Assembly: GCA_031276545.1 (NCBI GenBank)
Contig: JAISMW010000069.1
Location: 1-30,960, forward strand
DNA from: Tannerellaceae bacterium
GTDB lineage: Bacteria; Bacteroidota; Bacteroidia; Bacteroidales; Tannerellaceae
Length of the DNA: 30,960 nt
Direction of reading: 5' to 3'
The translations under genes were made by a program, and so were the position numbers. The notes under the pieces are model-generated. The model was not told the DNA's origin. It saw only the letters and a list, made by a program, of their open reading frames with translations, and searched no databases. Of this stretch, positions 18,601 through 24,878 are shown piece after piece. The stretch's first letter is position 1. Each line of letters begins with the position of its first letter.

Positions 18601-18809
18601 GCGCCTACCTGAAAGCCTGGAACGTCAAGATCATGCCCATTTTCCTCACGGTCGTATCCACCGTACTGGGCTTCATCCCCTTCATGCTGGGTTCCGAAAA
18701 AGAAGCCTTTTGGTTTCCCCTTGCCGCCGGCACAATCGGCGGCCTGCTGATGTCCGTTGCAGGCATTTTCTTTTATCTGCCGATATTTGTATTACCCCGC
18801 AGACGCTGA
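15609..18809 (+). CDS. RND-family efflux pump, inner-membrane permease 2 (divergent)
   Basis: A 1066-residue second RND permease in the same operon. ATG 15609 (MSNDLSVKANKRQRSSFSV) is preferred over an in-frame TTG two codons upstream. First helix SVILIFVTAALAGIAFIPLL; the porter-domain motif YEMPNHSARVIEMEVTSRLE is present. The fourth-helix motif is ISLSLIIDNTIVMSDHI with a single Asp (residue 414), and the tenth-helix segment GITINASIYILNEYN again lacks the AcrB-type Lys. It differs clearly from pump 1 in its periplasmic loops (for example the basic stretch PPSRKKRGKRW after helix 6). Two unlike RND genes with one adaptor recall MdtBC-type heteromeric pumps. Last gene of the operon; a large palindrome follows 21 bases after its stop. 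Confidence 0.88.
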   Translation: MSNDLSVKANKRQRSSFSVILIFVTAALAGIAFIPLLPVKLEPSYTLPRLRISYEMPNHSARVIEMEVTSRLEAMLSRIKGIKEIESTSGNGWGRITIELDKHTDVDAARFEASTIVRQTWPGLPDGLSYPVLEMSRPDDEEARPFISYTINAAATPILIRRFAENSIKPRLAGISGIYRIDITGATPMEWRLEYDSRQLATLGITPDGIQQAIRRHYTRESLGLARIREESGEWIRLAIVSANAEQEQEGFDPSLITLAAQDGTQIRLDRLLKVNRREESPRNYYRINGLNSIYLSIHAEETANQLELAAKVKNEMEAIRSILPSGYEIHVSYDATEYIREELKKIYIRTAMTVIILLLFVLLITRNLRYLLLIVSSLAVNVGIAFIFYYLLELEMQLYSLAGITISLSLIIDNTIVMSDHIRRHHNRDAFLPILAATLTTIGALSIIFFLDEKIRLNLQDFAAVVIINLAVSLLVALFFVPTLAHFPPSRKKRGKRWIAGLQLLFSRYYLWQMQFFCRWRKSACLLLLLGFGLPIFMLPEKIEMKKSRTYSALDSLWIERYNRVATTETWKEKIKPVADKALGGTLRLFVQKVYEGSYFTRREETVLTVTASLPNGTTLEQMNHLISRMEAYLSTYTSEIRQFQTTILNARQARLDIFFTKESERSGFPYTLKSRIISKALELGGGSWGVYGLMDQGFSNDVRETAGNYRIELLGYNYDELFRRAEELRDTLLTYRRIKEVLINSEFSYWKDDYMEFYFKLNKERVAQENIQPIELFASLYHVFGRDIYAGNIIVDGENERLKLYSRQSGEYDIWNMLHVPQSASGMRYKPGELASVEKEQMPQNVAKINQQYRLCLQYEYIGASNQGNRIQERILDTFNASLPMGYSARSESGYFYGWMKDSSNQYLLLLLIIVIIFFTSSILFNSLKQPLAIIFVIPVSYIGVFLTFYAFRLNFDQGGFASFVLLCGITINASIYILNEYNKIRERKPLISPYRAYLKAWNVKIMPIFLTVVSTVLGFIPFMLGSEKEAFWFPLAAGTIGGLLMSVAGIFFYLPIFVLPRRR

Positions 18810-18830
18810 GGTGATTTTTCAGGACTTTTC

Positions 18831-19040
18831 GCACAAGACCTAATTTCCACCTAATTTAAAAACAAAACAACCGCAGTAGCCACGGTGAGATATGCTCCAT
18901 ACTGACCGCATTACCTCATTATCCTTCCTCTGTTTGATTATAAACAGAGGAAGGAGGTAATGAGGTGAGCGTAGGGGGTTTCTCACTGGTGGCTACTGCG
19001 GTTGTTTTGTTTTTAAATTAGGTAAAAATTAGGTTTGTGC
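18831..19040. repeat. 210-bp near-perfect palindrome (MITE-like or giant hairpin)
   Basis: Left arm 18831-18890 (GCACAAGACCTAATTTCCAC and onward) pairs with right arm 18981-19040 almost base for base, with one or two single-base gaps and a two-base change. The centre holds a second perfect stem, CCTTCCTCTGTTT (18923-18935) with 18942-18954, around a 6-base loop, plus further pairing of CATTACCT (18909-18916) with AGGTAATG (18955-18962). Each outer arm carries a direct repeat of ACCTAATTT-like sequence. No coding capacity. It could terminate the efflux operon, but is far larger than a normal terminator and resembles a miniature inverted-repeat element. Confidence 0.85.
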
Positions 19041-19068
19041 CGGCATTGCAAAGTGGATGATCGAAACG

Positions 19069-19100
19069 TTACCTGCAGGTCGTTGACTGGCGGCAGGTAA
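19069..19100. repeat. Short inverted repeat before the first 42-bp array
   Basis: TTACCTGC (19069-19076) and GCAGGTAA (19093-19100) are exact reverse complements separated by 16 bases and followed on the plus strand by an A-run. It lies between the 210-bp palindrome and the tandem array; role unknown. Confidence 0.5.
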
Positions 19101-19116
19101 TCAAAAAAAAATCGAA

Positions 19117-19602
19117 ATGCTGATCAACGAGACAAACAAGGCTTTGTGAAAAATCAGAGTGCTGATCAACGAGACAAATAAAGTCCTGTAAAAAATCAGA
19201 GCCTTGATCAACGAGACAAATAAAGTCTTGTAAAAAATCAGAGCGCTGATCAACGAGGCAAACAAGGCTTTGTAAAAAATCACAAGCATGATCAACGAGG
19301 CAAACAAGGCTTTGCTAAAAATCTAAGCGTTACTTTTACATTTTTCGCTCTTCCCACGAAAAGCAAAGTCATGACCAACGCTTTAAACATGACTTTGTAA
19401 AAAAACACAAGCCTGTTTGACTATTTTTGAGGCTTCCCACAAAAAACAAAGTCTTGTTTGACGAGACAAATAGAGGATTGTAAAAAAACACAAGCTTGAT
19501 CGACGAGGCAAATAAGGGATTGTAAAAAAACACAAGATTATTTGACTGGTCAACCGGGACTCTGTAAAAAACCACGGACTTGTCTGTATATTTTGTTTGG
19601 GA
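19117..19602. repeat. Tandem array of about 12 copies of a 42-bp A-tract-containing unit
   Basis: Clear copies start at 19119, 19161, 19203, 19245 and 19287 with the core TGATCAACGAG(A/G)CAAA, each followed about 20 bases later by a run of five or six A. Copies at about 19329-19453 are decayed, and clearer ones resume at 19454, 19496 and 19538, keeping the 42-base register to within one base. The minus-strand frames read as a 14-residue repeat (LISALIFYKTLFVS type), which I consider an accident of the period being a multiple of three. It fills the gap between the converging efflux operon and the minus-strand genes. Confidence 0.9.
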
Positions 19603-19661
19603 ATAACTGTTTGTTTGTCGCTTCTCTATCATTCTTAGCATACGATTTTCCGAAATGAATG

Positions 19662-20192
19662 TTACCAGTCAAACAGGGACGTGATGAACATGGATATAAA
19701 AAAGCCTGCGATGTATAATAATAACGTATATGCAAAATCGACAAGAGGTATGGGAGGTTTGTCGACCACAGGTTCTCTTTTATATGTTTTGATGAAAATC
19801 CATCGTAACGGTTTTTGAGATAACAAAAGGGATGTGGGGTAAAAACAGCCGATATCAAAAAATTTGACGTCCAAATCACGAAGCAGTAATTTGATGCAAA
19901 TGCCATAGCATAAGATGGCCATTGACATGATCAAGCAATACAAATAATAGCGTTTCAACTGCAACATTTCATATTCGTCGTGAAACCATACGGCGGTTCC
20001 GATTCCTAAAAAAAGCGTCATGGTTAAAAATACATCCGTACTTTTGAAACTTACCGGAATGCTGATTACCCAAAAAGCGATGATGACAGGCAGTGCGGTT
20101 CTGAAGTTTTTTTTCACGGTTTCGTTCCGGCTTTCCCGGATTCTTTCTTTTTTGTTAATGTGCAATATGTCGGGATCGATGCAATTCTTCAT
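19662..20192 (-). CDS. Hypothetical multi-pass membrane protein
   Basis: A 176-residue protein with four or five hydrophobic segments: ALPVIIAFWVISIPVSF, VFLTMTLFLGIGTAVWF, YYLYCLIMSMAILCYGICI and, at the end, FAYTLLLYIAGFFISMFI. A basic N-terminus (INKKERIRESRNETVKKNF) precedes the first segment. ATG 20192 is preferred over an in-frame TTG at 20213. It overlaps the end of the preceding small gene by 38 bases. I do not recognise the family. AT-rich compared with the peptidase operon upstream. It could be accessory to, or an immunity partner of, an absent toxin, but nothing in the sequence proves this. Confidence 0.7.
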   Translation of the reverse strand: MKNCIDPDILHINKKERIRESRNETVKKNFRTALPVIIAFWVISIPVSFKSTDVFLTMTLFLGIGTAVWFHDEYEMLQLKRYYLYCLIMSMAILCYGICIKLLLRDLDVKFFDIGCFYPTSLLLSQKPLRWIFIKTYKREPVVDKPPIPLVDFAYTLLLYIAGFFISMFITSLFDW

Positions 20193-20349
20193 TTTCTGTC
20201 CGGTATATTTCAAAGATTATATTTTTCGGTAATTTATCGTTGTACAGATCGAACCATTGCAGTAGGGCTTTTTTTATTTCATCGGGTCTTCCGCCATGAA
20301 TACGAATCATGTTATCAACTGAAGCCGGTTCGCTTTTGATTTTCTCCAT
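20155..20349 (-). CDS. Hypothetical small soluble protein
   Basis: A 64-residue protein starting MEKIKSEPASVDNMIRIHGG and continuing DEIKKALLQWFDLYNDKLPK, which looks like a compact helical domain. No signal peptide or membrane segment. It starts 10 bases after the stop of the two-TM gene and overlaps the next gene, so the three form a unit. I do not recognise it. Confidence 0.6.
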   Translation of the reverse strand: MEKIKSEPASVDNMIRIHGGRPDEIKKALLQWFDLYNDKLPKNIIFEIYRTENEELHRSRHIAH

Positions 20350-20359
20350 TTACCTCCCG

Positions 20360-20623
20360 TTATTTCCACAAAAACAAAACGGTGATTCCGGATGCAATCA
20401 GGGAGAGCGAAAGGATGAAATAACATATTTTCATGGCTATTCCTCCGCTTTTTTCGCCGAATAAACTTGAGAAATCTTTTGCTCTGTATCGGTTTGTGGT
20501 GTTTCTTAATAAATGACCGGAAGGAACCCGGACGGTGTATATGCATAGTCCGATTCCGGCAAGTATCAATAAAACACCGATGTAATGCGGATTCTCCCGA
20601 AAGAACTTTTGTATCGTTTCCAT
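20360..20623 (-). CDS. Hypothetical small two-TM protein, possibly Imm17-like
   Basis: An 87-residue protein with two membrane segments, YIGVLLILAGIGLCIYTV near residues 14-31 and ICYFILSLSLIASGITVLFL near 66-85, joined by a polar loop with RYRAKDFSSLFGEKSGG. The layout (two helices, glycine-rich entry to the second) resembles immunity protein 17, an immunity family found with polymorphic toxins in Bacteroidetes, but I cannot confirm membership. It heads a three-gene AT-rich group. No toxin gene is in the window. Confidence 0.6.
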   Translation of the reverse strand: METIQKFFRENPHYIGVLLILAGIGLCIYTVRVPSGHLLRNTTNRYRAKDFSSLFGEKSGGIAMKICYFILSLSLIASGITVLFLWK

Positions 20624-20697
20624 TTGCGGTCGATTATTTCATCCGATTGCGGTTTGCGGGTGGTTCGTGTGGAGTGGAAGCGGACGGAAGCGGAAGT

Positions 20698-20732
20698 GAT
20701 GCGAAGGAAGCGGACGGGCTTTCCTTCGCATC
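20698..20732. terminator. Hairpin after the M28 peptidase gene
   Basis: Perfect 12-bp arms GATGCGAAGGAA (20698-20709) and TTCCTTCGCATC (20721-20732) with an 11-base loop, 28 bases beyond the peptidase stop on the minus strand. There is no T-tract, so it may stabilise the 3' end or attenuate rather than terminate. It lies between the peptidase operon and the three small genes; otherwise this 136-base gap shows only short repeats of GGAAGCGGACGG. Confidence 0.4.
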
Positions 20733-20759
20733 ATCTTGCCGCAAGAAGGTGGTTGGCTG

Positions 20760-22316
20760 TTAGAAAAAGCGGATGTTTTGCTGGTTTTTCAACTGTTCCA
20801 GTACGCCCGGTTTTACGGGGATACGGTCGTTGTCCTGTGCCGCGTTCAGGGCGAACCAGGCTACCAGAGCGGCGTTCACGCGGAGGTCTTCCAGCGACAG
20901 CCTTTCGTAGGTGTCCATCAGCGTATGGTAGGTGCGTCCGTATTCCAGCGGATCCTGTATGAACTGATAGGCGGGGAGACCCAGCATATTGAACGATACG
21001 TGGTCTGTCGATCCCGTGCGGCGCAGGCTCAGCGTGGTGAATCCCAGCGAAGTGAACGGCTCCATCCAGGTTTTGAAGAAGGGTACGGCCATATCGTTTT
21101 CTTCGAGGTAAATGCCGCGGAAGCGTCCGGAGCCGTTGTCCATGTTGAGGTAGAGTACAAAGTTGTCGTATCCCGGCAGCTTCTTGTGGTCGTTCAGACT
21201 GTACAGCAGGTTCTGGGCATATCCTCTGGAGCCGAACAGTCCCTGTTCTTCGCCGCCCCAGAGGGCGATGCGGATGGTGCGGCGGGGCTGGACGCCCAGC
21301 GACTTGATGATGCGCATGGCTTCGAGCATCACGATGCAGCCCGAACCGTTGTCGGCGCCTCCCGTTCCGCCGTGCCACGAATCGAGGTGTGCGCCGATCA
21401 TGACGATTTCGTTCTTCAGCTTGGGATCGGTTCCGGGTATTTCGGCAATGACGTTGTTCACCAGGGTATCGGCGGGATAGAAGGTATTTTTAATATCCAG
21501 TTCCAGTTTCACGGGGATGTTTTTCTGTGCAAGGCGCACCATACGTCCGTGGTCTTCGATGGGCAGGGCTATTTCGAGTACCGGTTCCGGCTGTCCGGCG
21601 GTATAGGAAAGTCCCCGGGAGTTGGGCACATTGAAGCTGCCTTCGCCGCTCAGTACGGCCAGGGGCTTCTCGTCCTGAATCAGGCTGTTGATTTTTTCCC
21701 TCAGCGCCAGAGCTGCAGGCAGTACCGGCGGGCGGCGGAAAGCGGGCGCCGAAGGACGGGGGTCGCGCGCCAGTTCCTCCAGCCGTTCGTCGGTGAGCCG
21801 GGAGGCCAGCGGCTCGAAGTTGATGGTATAGGTGGTGGTGGCGGGGAGCAGGACGATCTTGCCGCCCAGCTTTCCTTTGTATTTCGCCAGGTCTTCCTCT
21901 TTCGTTACGTCCAGATAGACGGCTTCACCGCTCACCAGGCCTTTGGTTCCTCCCGACCAGGCCCTGGGGGTGGCGGCGAAGGCGGTGTAATAGGGCGCGG
22001 TGAGGGCGATGTAGTTCTTTTCGTTCTCCCATCCTCCGCGGGCGAACTTCACGGCAAATTCCTGCCGGGCGTTGCTCAGTCCGAATTCCGTCATCTTGTC
22101 TTTCACCAGCGCTTCGGCACGCTGTCCGTTCTTGGAAGCGGTGAGCCTCGGTCCCAGGAAATCGGTGAGCCACTGGGAAGTTTCTTCCACTTTGGAATTG
22201 GCGAAGGCTTCGTTTTTGATTTTGTACGCTATTTCGTCGGGCAGGCGCTTTTGCGCCAGCGTAGCCGTGAAGAAAAAGCCGAGAAGCACGGAGGCTAATA
22301 ATAATCTCTTTTTCAT
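20760..22316 (-). CDS. Secreted M28-family zinc metallopeptidase with PA-like insert
   Basis: A 518-residue exported aminopeptidase-type enzyme that removes residues from peptides using two zinc ions. ATG 22316 (MKKRLLLASVLLGFFFTATL, cleavage after LAQ) is preferred over a TTG at 22322. Metal ligands of the M28 pattern are visible: His 310 (GAHLDSW), Asp 322 (GGADNGSG), the Glu pair 356-357 (WGGEEQG), Asp 393 (LNMDNGS) and His 464 (RTYHTLMDT). A PA-like segment lies between about residues 125 and 260 (SGEAVYLDVTKEEDLAKYKG, GKIVLL). It starts 12 bases after the CocE/NonD-type hydrolase gene and is the last large gene of the operon. Likely acts in the periplasm. Confidence 0.92.
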   Translation of the reverse strand: MKKRLLLASVLLGFFFTATLAQKRLPDEIAYKIKNEAFANSKVEETSQWLTDFLGPRLTASKNGQRAEALVKDKMTEFGLSNARQEFAVKFARGGWENEKNYIALTAPYYTAFAATPRAWSGGTKGLVSGEAVYLDVTKEEDLAKYKGKLGGKIVLLPATTTYTINFEPLASRLTDERLEELARDPRPSAPAFRRPPVLPAALALREKINSLIQDEKPLAVLSGEGSFNVPNSRGLSYTAGQPEPVLEIALPIEDHGRMVRLAQKNIPVKLELDIKNTFYPADTLVNNVIAEIPGTDPKLKNEIVMIGAHLDSWHGGTGGADNGSGCIVMLEAMRIIKSLGVQPRRTIRIALWGGEEQGLFGSRGYAQNLLYSLNDHKKLPGYDNFVLYLNMDNGSGRFRGIYLEENDMAVPFFKTWMEPFTSLGFTTLSLRRTGSTDHVSFNMLGLPAYQFIQDPLEYGRTYHTLMDTYERLSLEDLRVNAALVAWFALNAAQDNDRIPVKPGVLEQLKNQQNIRFF

Positions 22317-22328
22317 TTGCAATAAAAA

Positions 22329-24212
22329 TTAAGTGTTTGAATGAATATATTTCACATTGATATGCGATTGCTGACGGCCGTCGGTATACACGCGGATGGT
22401 GGCCTTTTGATAATCGGAGGCTTTAGCCCGGAAGATATCGAGGAATTGATTCGGATTGCGGTCTACCAGCGGGAACCACGAGCTTTGCACCTGAATCATG
22501 ATGCGGTGGCCTTTTCGGAAGGTATGCGCCACGTCCTGCAGTTCGAACTTCACTTCGGTGACTTCGCCCGGCACGATGGGTTCGGGATGCGAGAGGCTGT
22601 TGCGGAACTTTGCCCGTATCACGTCGCCGCGCACCAATTGCTGGTAGCCTCCCAGCCGGGTATGCGGAGGGGTATCCGGACGGTTTTGCAGGGTGTCGGG
22701 GTATACGTCGATGAGTTTCACCACAAAATCGGCATCCGTCCCGGTCGTGGAGATGTACAGATGGGGGTGTATGGGGCCGGAGAGGGTGACGTCGTCTTCC
22801 AGCGCCGGCGTTTCATACACCAGCACGTCGGGACGGGAGGCGGCGAAGCGCTGGTCTTCTATCATGTATTCCCTGACGGTGGAAAAGCGTATTTCGGAGG
22901 TGTAGGGAACGGGTTTCTGCGGGTCGCTCACGTATTCGTCGAAACGTCCCTGTCCTTCGGTCTGCCGGAAGGAGAGTCGGCCTTCAGGCCCCAGGTAGAG
23001 TACGGTGTCCCGCGCGTGTTTCGGAGGCCAGGCGTCGTAGGCTTTCCAGCGGTTGGAACCGGTTTCGTAGACGCTTACTTCGGGGATGTCGAGGCTTCCC
23101 GTTCCTCCTTTCAGGTAATAGTTGAAGAAGGGAAGCTCTATCTTTTCGCGGTAGTAGTCCGAGGTGTTTTCGCCGAAATGCACATGTCCGAGCGATTCTC
23201 CGCTGCTGCGCGCCCATCCTCCGTGAGGCCAGGGACCCATCACGAGGCGGTTGTCGGCTCCCGGATTCTTGTCGCGGATGGCGGCGTAGGTTTTCAGGGG
23301 GCCGTAGAGGTCTTCGGCGTCGAACCATCCTCCCACGGTCAGTACGGCCGGCTTGACGTTGGTCAGATGCGGAAGGTAGGTGCGGCTTTGCCAGAATTCA
23401 TCATACGTGCCGTGCTGCGTGAACTCGTTCCAGGCTACGATCTGTCCTTTGAAGTATCGGTCGTCCAGCGCCTGCAGCGTGCCGGCCTGCAGGAAGAAGC
23501 GGTAGGCATCCTGCGATCCGAAGTTTATCCGGGGCGGACCCTGGGTGGTGGGTTCGGGGCGGGGTTGTCCGAAGCTGGAGAAGAAGGAGAACATGCCGAG
23601 GAAAAAGGCGCCGTTGTGAAAAATATCGTCGCCCACATACCAGTCGGTGACGGGCGCCTGCGGCGAAACGGCCTTGAGGGCGGGATGGCTGTCGGGGATG
23701 CTCACCGTAGAATAGAAGCCGGGATAGGATATGCCGTAGACGCCTACTTTTCCGTTGTTGTTGGCCACATTTTTGATCAGCCAGTCGACGGTATCCCAGG
23801 TGTCGCTGGTTTCGTCGAACTCCTTCCCTTTTTTATTCTTGATGTAGGGGCGCACGTCCACGAAGTCGCCTTCCGACATCCATCTTCCCCTTACGTCCTG
23901 ATAGACGAAGATGTATCCTTCGCGGATGAAGAGCGCCGAGGGTCCGAGGGACGTCTTGTAGCGGTCTTCGCCGTAGGGCGCCACCGAGTAGGGCGTGCGG
24001 TTCAGCAGGATGGGGTATTTCCTGCTTTGGTCTTTAGGGATGTAGATGGAGGTGAAGAGTTTCTTGCCGTCGCGCATGGGAATCTGCCGTTCTATCTTCG
24101 TAAAGTTTTCGCGGATATACTGTGCGTCTTCCTGAGGCTGCTGGGAAAAGGTAAGACTGATTCCACCCATTGCCAGCACAAGGATGAAGAGATGTTTGCG
24201 TAATGTTCTCAT
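22329..24212 (-). CDS. CocE/NonD-type serine hydrolase (X-Pro dipeptidyl-peptidase-like acylase)
   Basis: A 627-residue exported hydrolase of the family that includes cocaine esterase, glutaryl-7-aminocephalosporanic acid acylase and X-Pro dipeptidyl-peptidase (S15). ATG 24212 (MRTLRKHLFILVLAMGGISL, then TFSQQ) gives the signal peptide; a TTG at 24227 is less likely. Catalytic residues are readable: Ser 162 in YGISYPG, Asp 298 in GGWFDAEDLYG and His 330 in GPWPHGGW. The oxyanion-region motif YQDVRGRWMSEG is present, and a C-terminal jelly-roll (DVTLSGPIHPHLYISTTGTD) completes the fold. Next to an M28 peptidase and a SusCD pair it probably works on peptide or acyl-amide substrates. Confidence 0.9.
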   Translation of the reverse strand: MRTLRKHLFILVLAMGGISLTFSQQPQEDAQYIRENFTKIERQIPMRDGKKLFTSIYIPKDQSRKYPILLNRTPYSVAPYGEDRYKTSLGPSALFIREGYIFVYQDVRGRWMSEGDFVDVRPYIKNKKGKEFDETSDTWDTVDWLIKNVANNNGKVGVYGISYPGFYSTVSIPDSHPALKAVSPQAPVTDWYVGDDIFHNGAFFLGMFSFFSSFGQPRPEPTTQGPPRINFGSQDAYRFFLQAGTLQALDDRYFKGQIVAWNEFTQHGTYDEFWQSRTYLPHLTNVKPAVLTVGGWFDAEDLYGPLKTYAAIRDKNPGADNRLVMGPWPHGGWARSSGESLGHVHFGENTSDYYREKIELPFFNYYLKGGTGSLDIPEVSVYETGSNRWKAYDAWPPKHARDTVLYLGPEGRLSFRQTEGQGRFDEYVSDPQKPVPYTSEIRFSTVREYMIEDQRFAASRPDVLVYETPALEDDVTLSGPIHPHLYISTTGTDADFVVKLIDVYPDTLQNRPDTPPHTRLGGYQQLVRGDVIRAKFRNSLSHPEPIVPGEVTEVKFELQDVAHTFRKGHRIMIQVQSSWFPLVDRNPNQFLDIFRAKASDYQKATIRVYTDGRQQSHINVKYIHSNT

Positions 24213-24258
24213 TTTTTTAAGTAGCAATTTGTTCGTAATTCATGTTTGGAAAGAACAG

Positions 24259-24300
24259 GAATAAACTTCTGCCCCCGAAAGAGAGGACAGAAGTTTATTC
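24259..24300 (-). promoter_or_regulatory. Intercistronic hairpin between the lipoprotein and hydrolase genes
   Basis: Perfect 13-bp arms GAATAAACTTCTG (24259-24271) and CAGAAGTTTATTC (24288-24300) with a 16-base loop, in the only sizeable gap (110 bases) of an otherwise tight operon. No strong T-tract follows on the minus strand. It may lower or stabilise expression of the downstream enzymes relative to the SusCD genes. Confidence 0.5.
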
Positions 24301-24322
24301 GTGTTGCGCAAAAGTAGGATAA

Positions 24323-24856
24323 TTATTTCAAAGAAAAGATATAGGCTCCGGCAGAAAAATTCCTGCTGAGCGTTCCTTTCGATGCTTGCGCAATTTTTAT
24401 CCCGAAGGCGTATGTTTTCGTCAGATCATCCAGCGCGGCGGGGTTTACCCTCACCAGGTATTCCACCCGGTTCGTTCCTTTGGGGATCGTCAGGGTGTTC
24501 GAGCCCGGCAGGGTGTAGGCCGATGAGGGCAGTACGGTATGAATCCCGTCTTCTACGGAACGGGCTATCGACTCGTCGACGGCCAGTTCTACCGTTACGT
24601 CTTCCGGCGCTCCGTTCACTCCGGTAAAATTGACGATGACCGGAAACTCAAATCCTTCCTCCGAAAGCGTCACATACTCCAGGTCGCTCAGATTCCGGCT
24701 GCCGTACAGAGCCGACGCCGACCGATTGGACGACAGATTGTAGAGTTCCACGATGCTGTGGGAACCGTTTTCTTCAAACAGGGCCTCGTCCGGCAGGCAG
24801 GCCGGCAAGCTGATGGCAATCCAGGCCAGTGCGATTGCTTTACTATACTTTTTCAT
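24323..24856 (-). CDS. DUF1735-type surface lipoprotein
   Basis: A 177-residue lipoprotein: signal MKKYSKAIALAWIAISLPAC with Cys 20, then an immunoglobulin-like beta domain (FEFPVIVNFTGVNGAPEDVT and VELAVDESIA, later TLTIPKGTNRVEYLVRVNPA). This pattern matches the DUF1735 / BT_3987-like N-terminal domain common in lipoproteins beside susD. Such proteins are thought to sit on the cell surface and help bind the substrate of the neighbouring SusCD complex. Here the domain stands alone, without a catalytic C-terminal part. It begins 22 bases after susD. Confidence 0.8.
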   Translation of the reverse strand: MKKYSKAIALAWIAISLPACLPDEALFEENGSHSIVELYNLSSNRSASALYGSRNLSDLEYVTLSEEGFEFPVIVNFTGVNGAPEDVTVELAVDESIARSVEDGIHTVLPSSAYTLPGSNTLTIPKGTNRVEYLVRVNPAALDDLTKTYAFGIKIAQASKGTLSRNFSAGAYIFSLK

Positions 24857-24878
24857 ATTCTATTGTTCGTTGTTTACA

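Noticed and set aside
19101..19641. Minus-strand frames with LISALIFYKTLFVS-type 14-residue repeats
   Set aside because: They result from the 42-base period; the frame changes where the array has decayed and no start context or homology is evident.
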